Source: Ophioderma brevispina (taxonomy: Eukaryota > Echinodermata > Ophiuroidea > Amphilepidida > Ophiodermatidae). Taken from it: a stretch of DNA of 64,000 nt. Shown here one piece after another: positions 26,071 to 34,800 of this stretch. A program made the position numbers and the translations under genes. The notes under the pieces are model-generated. The model did not search any database. It was not told the origin of the DNA and worked only from the letters and a program-made list of their open reading frames with translations. The stretch spans positions 27,410 through 91,409 of the forward strand of contig JAMKCH010072188.1 in assembly GCA_023653785.1 (NCBI GenBank). Direction: 5' to 3'. Each line of letters opens with the position of its first letter. The stretch's first letter is position 1.

Positions 26071-27189
26071 ATGGTAATTACTTCTTGCCAGAATGTCATT
26101 TCTATTTTGAGCTCGTGGTTTATTTTTGTAGAGCTCTTTTTCGTATATACTTAGCGGGAAATGTGATATTCCGGCTTTTCAATCAATTCTTACATTTTTG
26201 ATTTTTGTTAGTGGATGTCGGGGGTTCTCAGCTTTAATTATGATAGCTTGCATTATCCATTATGATAAGGGACTCTTTGAGTATGTTGGAAATAATTATT
26301 TCACCCATCTTGGAATGTTTAGCGTTCATTCGTTATGATAATCCCCGGTGCGTTCTTGGCGCAGGCTGCGTTTGGTACAGGGGAACCCAAATCCTCTCAA
26401 CAATTTAAGAATTCTTTGGCAAAATACAAACCGCTGTACTTTCCCAGTGGATGCTGGGCACCCACCCTTTCCACCTTTGTATGTCCAACACATTTTCAGG
26501 GCGTGACTGGTGTTAATCCATGTTTTTTAATGAGATTTGTGAAGGTTCTTTAGTTTGATCATTTTAATTTTGCATATACTCGATTTTGCAGTAAAAAAAT
26601 AAGATCTTTGGGTGAGGAACTTTCCGCCATTCTTAAGTTTACATTGAAACCAAGGCTTTCTTTTCAACAGTTTCCAGAGACTCGTTCTCTCACATTATAT
26701 TGACGAAGAGCGGTCAACAGTTTATCTAACTTGGGAAATCCCTTCCTCTGATAGAATTGATGCACTTAAGGAATGGTTGCTTGCCTGTCAAAATCGTCAA
26801 TGTTTAGTTTATTTGCAGTGTATCTTCTGTCATGTCAACCGTTTTGGTTTAAGAAGTCTTTATATTGACTTAGAGGTGGTCAAAGTTTATCTAATTGATG
26901 AGAAAATCCTTCCTCTGATAGAATGATGGACTTCACGGCACATTGGTGCTTGCCTGTCAAATCGTAAATGTTTTAGTGTATTGCAGGTTATCTTCTGTCA
27001 ATCCGTTTGGTTTAAGAAGTCTGTACAACGTTGCTCTGGCTATTCATGTAGCAGTTTCCAATCTCAAAGCATTTATTTTTCAACAGCCAATACCTGAACC
27101 CCGACCTGAACACGCCATTAGAAATACATTATTACCAAACCAGCGCTGGTTTACTGCGTGTGACCGTCTCAAGAAGATAATCCGCGCAA

Positions 27190-27285
27190 ATAACAATGAA
27201 ATTTTACACCTCGCTGCACAAGTGGGCGCAAAAATTACTGCTCGTTGCACAAGTTGGCGCAAAAAATTTGCATTTTGAAGGGCGT
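27190..27285. repeat. short tandem repeat next to the duplication end
   Basis: Two ~40 bp copies containing TTGCACAAGTTGGCGCAAAAA (first copy TGCACAAGTGGGCGCAAAAA) lie side by side. No function is apparent. Confidence 0.5.
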
Positions 27286-27359
27286 GTTTGGTTTTTCTTA
27301 CATATTTACGTTGACGCAGCTTTCTCCAAATATAGACTCTGGGGTGTAGACCAAATAAC

Positions 27360-28300
27360 AAGCTGCATAACAAATTCCGTAGTCCATACAAAGGGAGAAG
27401 ACAAAACCCGGTGTAAAATTGATAAATTATTAACATGACATAACCGTCTGTTGCCCAAATAAAACTTGCCCATTTTCTTAAAAATGAATAAAATGTCACA
27501 TCAATTTCTCTTTCATAATAACAGTGACCAATGGATATGTATAGACTTTAGCAAACCATTAACTAAAGATATTACAATGGGCCCGGTATGCGGAGCCATT
27601 GTTATAGCCAGGTGTTATCACCTCCACGATTGGGGTTGAGTATACCCGTCCTCTTTCACAATAACTAACCAGTTACATTATGATATAGGTCGTTGACCCT
27701 ATAAGTTTTCTTCTGAAAGCGCGGTAAATTACAAATGAAGTTAAGCAATAAGTTACGGATTTTAATTCTGCACAAAGTTGTTAGGTCAAAGCTTGCCCAG
27801 CAACATTCTGGCATGATGTTTGTCTGTCTTTCATCCTTTTCGAATAAATGATGAAAAACATGGACAAAGTTAATTGAACACGCACTATAGAAGCTCAAGA
27901 TTTATTTATTTGCGAATGAGGATAAGTATTTTGCGCTTACGTCATTAAAAAAAGACTTCGTCTAAATCGGAGAGGCGGTAACACCCGAGTCTATTCAACC
28001 GCAAGACAATATAACAATGGTTCTGCACTCCCAGATGAAAAGGAATCTGAAGTGTTTTTCTACACCGCACACCGGGCCGGTAATTGAATATCTTTAGTTC
28101 TAGCGTCTAGAGTATCTATTGGTCACTGATATTGGGGGAAATAAATTGAAGTGACATTTTATTCATTTCAAGAAAATGTGCAAGTTTTATTTGGGGCAAC
28201 AGATAGTTATATGATTTTAATAATTTATTATGAATTTACGCTTGGTTTTGCTCTCCTCCCGTGATAGGGATTACGAATCGACAGCGCAGAAGGGGCATGG
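27360..28300. mobile_element. ~0.94 kb fold-back with arms of ~300 bp
   Basis: The sequence at 27,360-27,700 is reverse-complementary to 27,950-28,300. Paired blocks include CTGTTGCCC-AAATAAAACTTGC, CATTTTCTT, GAATAAAATGTCAC, CAGTGACCAAT and AACTAAAGATATT. The arms differ by scattered substitutions and small indels. No transposase is present, and the termini and target duplication are not resolved. Confidence 0.7.
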
Positions 28301-28784
28301 CCCATACCCTAATACATGTACATACACTTCCACGTACACGGAATTTATTTAGTCAGGAAATCAACCTTTCATTTGATGTGCGTAAATTCCGGGTATTTTG
28401 CAGTTTCCGTTTTATGAAATGTATATTGTAACTTTCAAAAGGAATCACAATACACTTCAAATAATATCACAATTCGCAAGTCTTCTCGTTTCAAAATAAA
28501 TAACGCCAACACCTTTATTATAACAAAGAAATCGGTGACAACTGGGCTAAAGGATTCACCATTTATACAAATGGATCCCTTAGGATATTAAGTATAATAC
28601 ATTTTGTAATCCATTCGGAAGAAATTGGTGTTATTTCTTTACAAATTCCAATACGGGCTAAGCTATAGATTATAATTTACCGCTTTATAAACCATTCGTT
28701 CGCAAGAAAGCTTATACTTGTTTATGTCGGTTTAGACAATTTTGTTATTTCAAGTTGTCTTTCACAGTAAAACATGACCTATAC

Positions 28785-29308
28785 CAGTGGCGTAGCCAGG
28801 TGGGGGCAAAGGGGGCAGAGTGCCCCCTCTGAAAAAATCTTGAGGTGAAATCGGGAAATAAACCCGGATATTCATGTTAAAGGTGCGTGTTCCGATCGCC
28901 TTTGGGAGCCCCCTGATTTACCCGGAAGTAGTATCGATTTTCATATCAGATGAAAGGCCGTATTTTTCTCATTTGAGCCCTCAAATCCATTTCATTCCCA
29001 AGATATAAACAAAAAACCGCCGTTTTAGTGGTTAACCATCAATATTAGCACAGTATTGAATAGGGCTTTGCAACATGCATTATTGCGTCTACCATCAAAA
29101 CCGCAAGTTTGTTTCCCGCGGTACTTGATGGGGTGTATGTGCAAGTACCAGGCTCTCATATCAAGTAGAGAACACAATGCACATAAATCGGAACAAGCAC
29201 CTTTTCGGATTCTTTTTCCCTGCGACCGGGAAATTTTTGCTTGTGATCGGGACATTTGTTGCAACTACCGGGAAATTGCCCAGAACCACCGGACTGGCTA
29301 CGCACCTG
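28785..29308. mobile_element. decayed CAGTGGCGTAGCC-ended element, interrupted by a TTAA MITE
   Basis: The left end CAGTGGCGTAGCCAGG is matched by the right end ACTGGCTACGCACCTG, a mutated reverse complement. Without the nested insertion (28,881-29,202) the element is about 200 bp. Subterminal G-rich (GGGGGCAAAGGGGGCAG) and CGGGAAAT motifs are visible. It is non-coding. The flanking 8-mers match at only 5 of 8 positions, so the target duplication is doubtful. Confidence 0.6.
28881..29202. mobile_element. TTAA-flanked MITE, family AGGTGCGTGTT (copy 1)
   Basis: The left boundary is TTAA (28,877-28,880) followed by AGGTGCGTGTTCCGATCG. The right end CGGAACAAGCACCT is its imperfect inverse, followed by TTTC where a second TTAA is expected. 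The 322 bp element matches 38,657-38,997 along its whole length, including AACCGCAAGTTTGTTTCCC and AGATATAAACAAAAAACCGC. TTAA duplication and short inverted ends are the signature of piggyBac-type movement. No coding frame is present. It lies inside an older element. Confidence 0.7.
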
Positions 29309-29706
29309 ACTTAGATACGTCTACACGGACGTACGGATAAGGTCGGCCTTGTAATTATATTTATACAAAGTGCCAGAAACGGAGATATTGTTATTAACAA
29401 ATGGGACCTCCTGAAATTAAACTTCATCCTTTGTTCCAACAAACTGCAAAGTGGAGCCAAAATTCGTTATAGCTAATCCAATATCCCGAATAGTTCAAGC
29501 AAGAAACTATTTTCCTGGCAATTAGTGGAATCTTCACTATACCAGTGTTTTTGACCGTGTTGCGCTTTATACGGTGTACCTTTGAACAACTGCAGCAAAC
29601 AAATTGCAGTATGTAATTGCAGTGTACAAATACTACATGGTAAGAGGGAAATATGACACATTTTTTTCCCGAGGTACCGACTTCGGGGCTATCACCTCGA
29701 ACCTAC
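29303..29706. repeat. direct repeat, version A (empty-site allele)
   Basis: This ~404 bp block matches 29,846-31,320 once a 1.07 kb insertion is removed from the latter. It reads straight through the insertion point as CTTTATACGGTG (TA at 29,570-29,571), so it preserves the pre-insertion site. Its second half differs from version B by many small indels, so it may be lower-quality sequence or an older copy. Confidence 0.75.
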
Positions 29707-29845
29707 GGCGGTGCGGAAAGTGTGTAGTCTGTGTCACAGACTCCGAAAAATATTATCTAAATTAGTACTGCGCGAGAGATTAACGTTATCAGTCCGTCAT
29801 AGCGAATGCATGCAAATGAAACTAATTTTTTTTTTTTTTTTTTTT
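29707..29845. other. linker ending in a run of 20 T
   Basis: This is unique sequence between the two versions of the direct repeat, ending in an uninterrupted T20 (29,826-29,845) immediately before version B. The homopolymer is a likely assembly or polymerase weak point. Confidence 0.5.
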
Positions 29846-31320
29846 CACCTGACTTAGATACGTCTACACGGACGTACGGATAAGGTCGGCCTTGTAATTA
29901 TATTTATACAAAGTGCCAGAAACGGAGATATTGTTATTAACAAATGGGACCTCCTGAAATTAAACTTCATCCTTTGTTCCAACAAACTGCAAAGTGGAGC
30001 CAAAATCGTTATAGCTAATCCAATATCCCGAATAGTTCAAGCAAGAACTATTTCCTGGCAATATGGAATCTCTCACTAATACCAGTGTGTTTGACCCTGT
30101 TGCTCTTTATAACAGCCCGTCCTCCAAGAAATGTAACAATCAAAACCATTCTTTCAACATTATATCTCAACATAAGTAAGTTGTTTTGTATATCACATTC
30201 AAGAGAAAAGACCAGGCTTCCAGGATTTTTTTTTGTTTCATCTCAATTGCTTATTTCAATGAGAGATAACTCCAGTTTACTGCGGAACACAAAAAGCGAG
30301 TTTGTGCCACTTTCTGGTTGAGTGAAAACTGTGAACGAATTCGTAAACATAAGTTATTCAAACTTGAACAGATATGAAATTTTTAAAAAGGGATTAACGT
30401 TCATAAAGAAACTCTAAAACATACGAAAACAGTTACTAAATGGTGGAATTATGATCAGTAAGTTCTGGCTTAAGATAAAGTTAATAGCCTCCACATACTG
30501 TGTTTGTCAATGAGAACCTGAGCGTCAACGCGTACACAATCTGGAGGAGAGGTTTCTATGGTCTAGAAGTATCATGAAAGCCCAAATTCCTGCCACCACT
30601 TTGAGCTTTGCTTCCAAGTTTTATTGACTTCAACAATTAGTAAATGCACAAAGAGAGTGGCAATATTTTAAACCATTTCTTGGATTTGGAGATTGTTTAT
30701 TTTGTTGTCAATTACATTTTTCCTTCTGCATGCTTTTAACAGGTACTCATCTTGTAATAAATTCAATTCTCCCTTTCATTGACGTGCATAAATATTTGGA
30801 TTGTTTGTTATTTATGAAAAGAAGATTTTTATAATTGAACTGATTATGTTGACTATTAAAACTTGTCGATAAAGTAGACTTCCTTTGTTTACTAATTTAA
30901 TCTGTGTTTTTGTTTCTTTTCTAGTCAGTGTTGCATTCTTTTGTGAGCTCCAATCCAGCTGGCATAGCTGGGCGAACAACCTGCCCAAGCAAAAAGTGGC
31001 ACAAAATTGATTTTGGTATACGCATAAATTGATTATATCTCTGGATTGACAAAGCAAATGAGATGAAAAAACCCCATTGGAAATCCTGGTTCTTTGTTCT
31101 TAACATTATGGTCAGTAAGAATACTTTTGAATTTCAATTTAAACCAATTTTTTTCTGATTGTACCATTTTTTTTGAGACATTCTGTACGGTGTCCTTTGA
31201 ACAACTGCAGCAAACAATTGCATTATTATTGCAGCTGACAAAAACTACATGGTCAGAGGGAAATATGACCAATTTTTTTTTCCCGAGGTACCGACATTCG
31301 GGGCTACACCTCGAACCCGA
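29846..31320. repeat. direct repeat, version B (occupied allele)
   Basis: This is the second version of the 29,303-29,706 block, opening with the same CACCTGACTTAGATACG. It is interrupted at TA (30,110-30,111 and 31,186-31,187) by a 1,074 bp inverted-repeat element. After the insertion the match resumes at CGGTG, then CTTTGAACAACTGCAGC, and runs through GAGGTACCGAC to about 31,320. Confidence 0.75.
30112..31185. mobile_element. 1.07 kb TA-flanked element with ~220 bp inverted repeats
   Basis: TA dinucleotides flank the insert at 30,110-30,111 and 31,186-31,187, and the matching empty site has a single TA. The ends are CAGCCCGTC and, in reverse complement, CAGAATGTCTC. Subterminal inverse matches are clearer: GACCAGGCTTCCA/AACCAGGATTTCCA, TTTCATCTCA/TTTCATCTCA and TTTGTGCCACTTT/TTTGTGCCACTTT. 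Arms cover about 30,112-30,320 and 30,970-31,185. No transposase remains. TA duplication suggests a Tc1/mariner-type or related family. Confidence 0.75.
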
Positions 31321-31825
31321 GATAAACCTCATTTGACTCTGGGGACGAGGTTGTAGGGAAATAGCACTTCTATTAGGAATCACCGATGAACTACATAATT
31401 GTTTTCAATATTCATGTTAATATAACGGAGGACATTAACGACATCGAACTGGGTATGTCACTATGGCATGCCTGGCTGACAAGACCAGCGCACACTCCGC
31501 ACTGTGGCTAATAACGCACATACCAGCAAAACAAACATGCACCGGTTAGGTTAATGGAGGCCTGAATCGATCTGATAAAACAAGTGACAATTAGACACGG
31601 TTAGTGTTATTCGCGATGTGTGTGCTCGTAGTTGGAATGTGTAATTATTTTGTTCATTGATCGATTTCACAAAAGAACTGCATGTTCCGTGTACCCGTAC
31701 CCGCATCGCGCGCGGCGTATGGCATCTAAACCTCGCTATTAACGTGACCGCACGTTTAAAGCCATTAACGTTCCTTTTCATCATTAGTACTACTTTCATA
31801 GTTATTTTTGGTACACGCTATTTAC
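31321..31825. other. no gene seen
   Basis: No supported gene or repeat was recognised. Overlapping short frames on both strands at 31,550-31,850 look incidental. Confidence 0.45.
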
Positions 31826-32178
31826 AGAGGGACTCCAAAGAGAAAAAATAAGGCGGTTCGTAGTAGATATATTGGACCAAACCAGAAAGACCGAGCATCA
31901 GGGTATATCGGGTTGTGAAGAAATAAACCGGGCCCGGGACGAAATACATCAAATATGGTCGTGAGGTCGCATCGTATTTTGCTGGTTTTCAAAACAAATG
32001 GGGACGAAATAGATCGATATGGCAGTGAGTGTTTATACACCTATACTATGATTACAGTACAAAAAATAAATTTTTTCACAACCCGATATTCTCTGGTACT
32101 CAGTTCAGACTTTCTAGTTTGGTAAAATAGACCCATATCTACTAAGAACCTTATTTTTTTTTCCTCCGGAGTCCCTCT
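31826..32178. mobile_element. 353 bp MITE with AGAGGGACTCC ends
   Basis: The left arm starts AGAGGGACTCC and the right arm ends GGAGTCCCTCT. Complementarity continues inward for about 100 bp (AAATAAGG, TAGTAGATAT, AAACCAGAAAG, CGGGTTGTGA and their inverses near 32,075-32,150). The centre repeats GGGACGAAAT twice. It is non-coding, and no convincing target duplication was found. Confidence 0.7.
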
Positions 32179-33246
32179 AAGTCCTATGCACATCGTTCAA
32201 AATTTTACCAATATTTAGCAAATGCTTAATATTTAGGTTTGCTTGCAAGTTGGGAACGGTCATCTATTCTGTTAAAAATCGTATTGCTTGTGATGTTCTT
32301 ATTTTGCTCTCAAGATACACACCACCGTCGCCGATTTTAACTATAGGACTTTGTGTCGCGTGATAAAACATTATTTGAATCTTTGTTTTTTACTTGGAAA
32401 CACTCAATAAATCACCAATTAAATCATTTTTATATCGGTAATCATTTGCAAGTTTTTATGACAATAAATAAATAATTTAATCTAACTACTGAGAAACATT
32501 TCAAAGAAAACATCTTGAAACAAAATTAAATATTGTACAAATATATAAATAAATATACATACGTCTTCAGAACAATATTATGTTACACATTCCCTCAGAT
32601 CAAGAGGGCACCTCAGAAAGTACTCTACATATGTCACGCCATGTACGTGCACTTTGACGTAATCGTGCTCGTCTCTTAATTGCGTCAAATTTCTGGATAT
32701 TATATTGTTTGAATATATTGTATCTCTTAAAAACATCTCGTAAAACATCGTACTTTAAAAATGTGTAAATAAGAACGCATTTCCAATTTTGTACCTTTTC
32801 GTGTATTTTATCGGTACTCGACTATACCCCACCACTCCCAAAAAGAGGGGAAAAACAAACACGCACTACAAACACCCCAACGCGTTAACAAAAATTGCTG
32901 TCAGCCGAGTTACCGACTTAACGGGCTTGATGGATGTTGCTGTTTTATAAGTTACTCAGCAGTTCACAAGACTTACTGCACTTAGAAGCAGTTTTGACTA
33001 TACGTTGTATTTTGTATAAGATATCCATACTTTTAAATCCACACACTATACACCAGAAATTTCTGTAGTACTTTTTAAAAGAAAAGGGGAAGGAAGACAA
33101 AAAACGATAAGAAAAGAAAGAACAACGAGCAAACTTGTTAAATCAGATTATAAATAAAGTGGTCGGAAAAAACTTGAACTTAATTTGATATTGTCCACCT
33201 TTGGACATATCACTCGCCCATATACGATACTGCACATCATTTTATT
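32179..33246. other. no gene seen
   Basis: This is AT-rich sequence with a stretch of A-rich purines at about 33,075-33,125. No coding or RNA gene signal was recognised. Confidence 0.45.
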
Positions 33247-33391
33247 TCTATTACCTCTAAATTCCCTTGGTTTAATGAGAACATTTACGTTGTGCTGTTT
33301 TTCGCGACTCATTTAATTTTAGGGTAGGCTCGTGAAGTGTTTGAACGAATCATAATACCGCTGTAAATAATGGGCGGTAGAGGTAATGGAA
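33247..33391. mobile_element. ~145 bp MITE with TTACCTCT ends (copy 1)
   Basis: The ends TTCTATTACCTCTA and TAGAGGTAATGGAA are near-perfect inverses. The sequence is related in direct alignment to 34,057-34,185, with CTATTACCT at the left, TTTAATRAGAA next to it and ATAATGG plus AGAGGTAA at the right. Confidence 0.55.
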
Positions 33392-34056
33392 TATATACAT
33401 GATAATAAGGCAATGACCTCAGTAAATTATGCATGGCTGTAACTAATTTGCAATATGCATTCCGATTCACAAATATGAAGTTGACCAGGGTTTCATGTCG
33501 ATCATGTCAAGTGTGTGCGAACTTGTGCATGAAGCACATCAAAGGGTTGCGGTGCACAATATAAAAAATAACCCGACAGGAAAATTTTTCTTCTATGTAC
33601 ACCCAAACACCATAAAAGGCTTCCTAAAGATACATTTCTTCTCAACATTTAAAAAAAGAATCACTTTTATTAATATAAGAGACCAAACTTGGACGTCGAA
33701 AACAAGCTTTGGTTAGAAAAAAAAAGATGCGCCCGGGTTGACATAAAAGGCTTTGGCCGGGTGCGAACAACCCCCTAATAAAAGTGATTTTTATAACTTA
33801 TATAAGTGATTTTTGTCGTAGGTTTTTTTTTTTACATTCGTCCTCACCCCTTTGGAAATAAAAACATCCCAGGTACACAAGTGATTTTTATCGTACTTTA
33901 TGGCGGATATTTAAGAAATAAAGAGTATTGGTGTATCATTTATGCGCGAAAAAATGTGTCTGAGGTCGGGAAAACTAAAAAGGACAATTTTTGAAAGTTT
34001 TCCGGCCGATGGTACATTATGAGCCCATAAATGATACTGCAAACCCTTTAATTCTA

Positions 34057-34185
34057 CTCTATTACCTAAAACAACTTTATTTAATAAGAAAATGCATTCT
34101 CGACCCATTATTGCAGAATAATGGGCAGTAAACTGACCAATCAGAATGCTGCATTTTCAATAATGGTCAGCAGAGGTAACGGAAC
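34057..34185. mobile_element. ~129 bp MITE with TTACCT ends (copy 2)
   Basis: This is a diverged relative of 33,247-33,391 (CTATTACCT at the left, CAGAGGTAACGG at the right). It contains GACCAATCAG in its right half. It is non-coding. Confidence 0.5.
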
Positions 34186-34440
34186 TCAAAAATTTGCACC
34201 CTCAATAAATCCTATATAGCTACAGCTCATTTGGTTCACAGTACTTACATTGGTATGCTACTTTTTCATGTGAATTCATCAACTTATTTATAAATTCGAA
34301 TACAATCAATTGTGCGATGAACACAATCTTACGAATTTTGTTTCGAAAAAGTATTATGACAAATTATGTAAATCGACAGAAGGTACAGGCCAAAGAAAAG
34401 AGTGTCTCACATACAGTTGGCAAAAAAAAACAATGTGTTA

Positions 34441-34592
34441 GGCTTACTGTATTTTGCGAAACGAAACAGAACGCCCATTGGATTACACGTTTTATTCCGT
34501 CATGCATGCACAACGTGCATAACGGGAATAAAGCGTATTGTGTAATCCTATGGGCGTTCTGTTTCATTTCGTTTCGCAAAATACAGTAAGCC
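34441..34592. mobile_element. 152 bp near-perfect fold-back element with 9 bp target duplication
   Basis: GGCTTACTGTATTTTGCG at the left end and CGCAAAATACAGTAAGCC at the right end are exact inverses. The arms continue with only scattered differences for about 65 bp around a ~20 bp centre. The 9-mer AATGTGTTA sits directly on both sides (34,432-34,440 and 34,593-34,601). A 9 bp duplication with long terminal inverted repeats is the pattern of Mutator-like elements. The high arm identity implies a young insertion. It is non-coding; apparent frames on both strands are mirror images. Confidence 0.88.
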
Positions 34593-34707
34593 AATGTGTT
34601 ATGCTTTTTAAAGAAATGAGCAAAGCGATTTGTGTGTGTTCACGCATTTTTTCTTAACTGAACAAAAAAGCCTAAAAATGGATTCATGCGCAAAAGTGAC
34701 GCCACAT

Positions 34708-34800
34708 ACTATACGTCCAAGTATGTGAGTAAACCTTTTATGCGCCCGAGTACGTGAGTAAATCGTTTATGCCTCCGAATACGTGAGCAAACCGTTTTGT
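34708..34800. repeat. three ~34 bp tandem repeats
   Basis: The motif TATGCGCCCGAGTACGTGAG followed by TAAATCGTT occurs three times with variation (about 34,708, 34,739 and 34,768). Confidence 0.6.

Larger units (their letters stand above)
17831..27069. repeat. tandem segmental duplication, unit 2 (~9.24 kb)
   Basis: This is the second direct copy. It starts at a shortened GCATTTTTTT junction (17,831-17,840) and ends at GCATTTATTTTT (27,069-27,080), the same block that opens unit 1. The core is indistinguishable from unit 1 in the lines compared. Its right flank (26,500-27,070) is the counterpart of 17,250-17,830 but with many single-base indels. The sequence after 27,080 is unique. Confidence 0.85.

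Noticed and set aside
34317..34594. Overlapping frames on both strands
   Set aside because: They are mirror images created by the 152 bp fold-back element.
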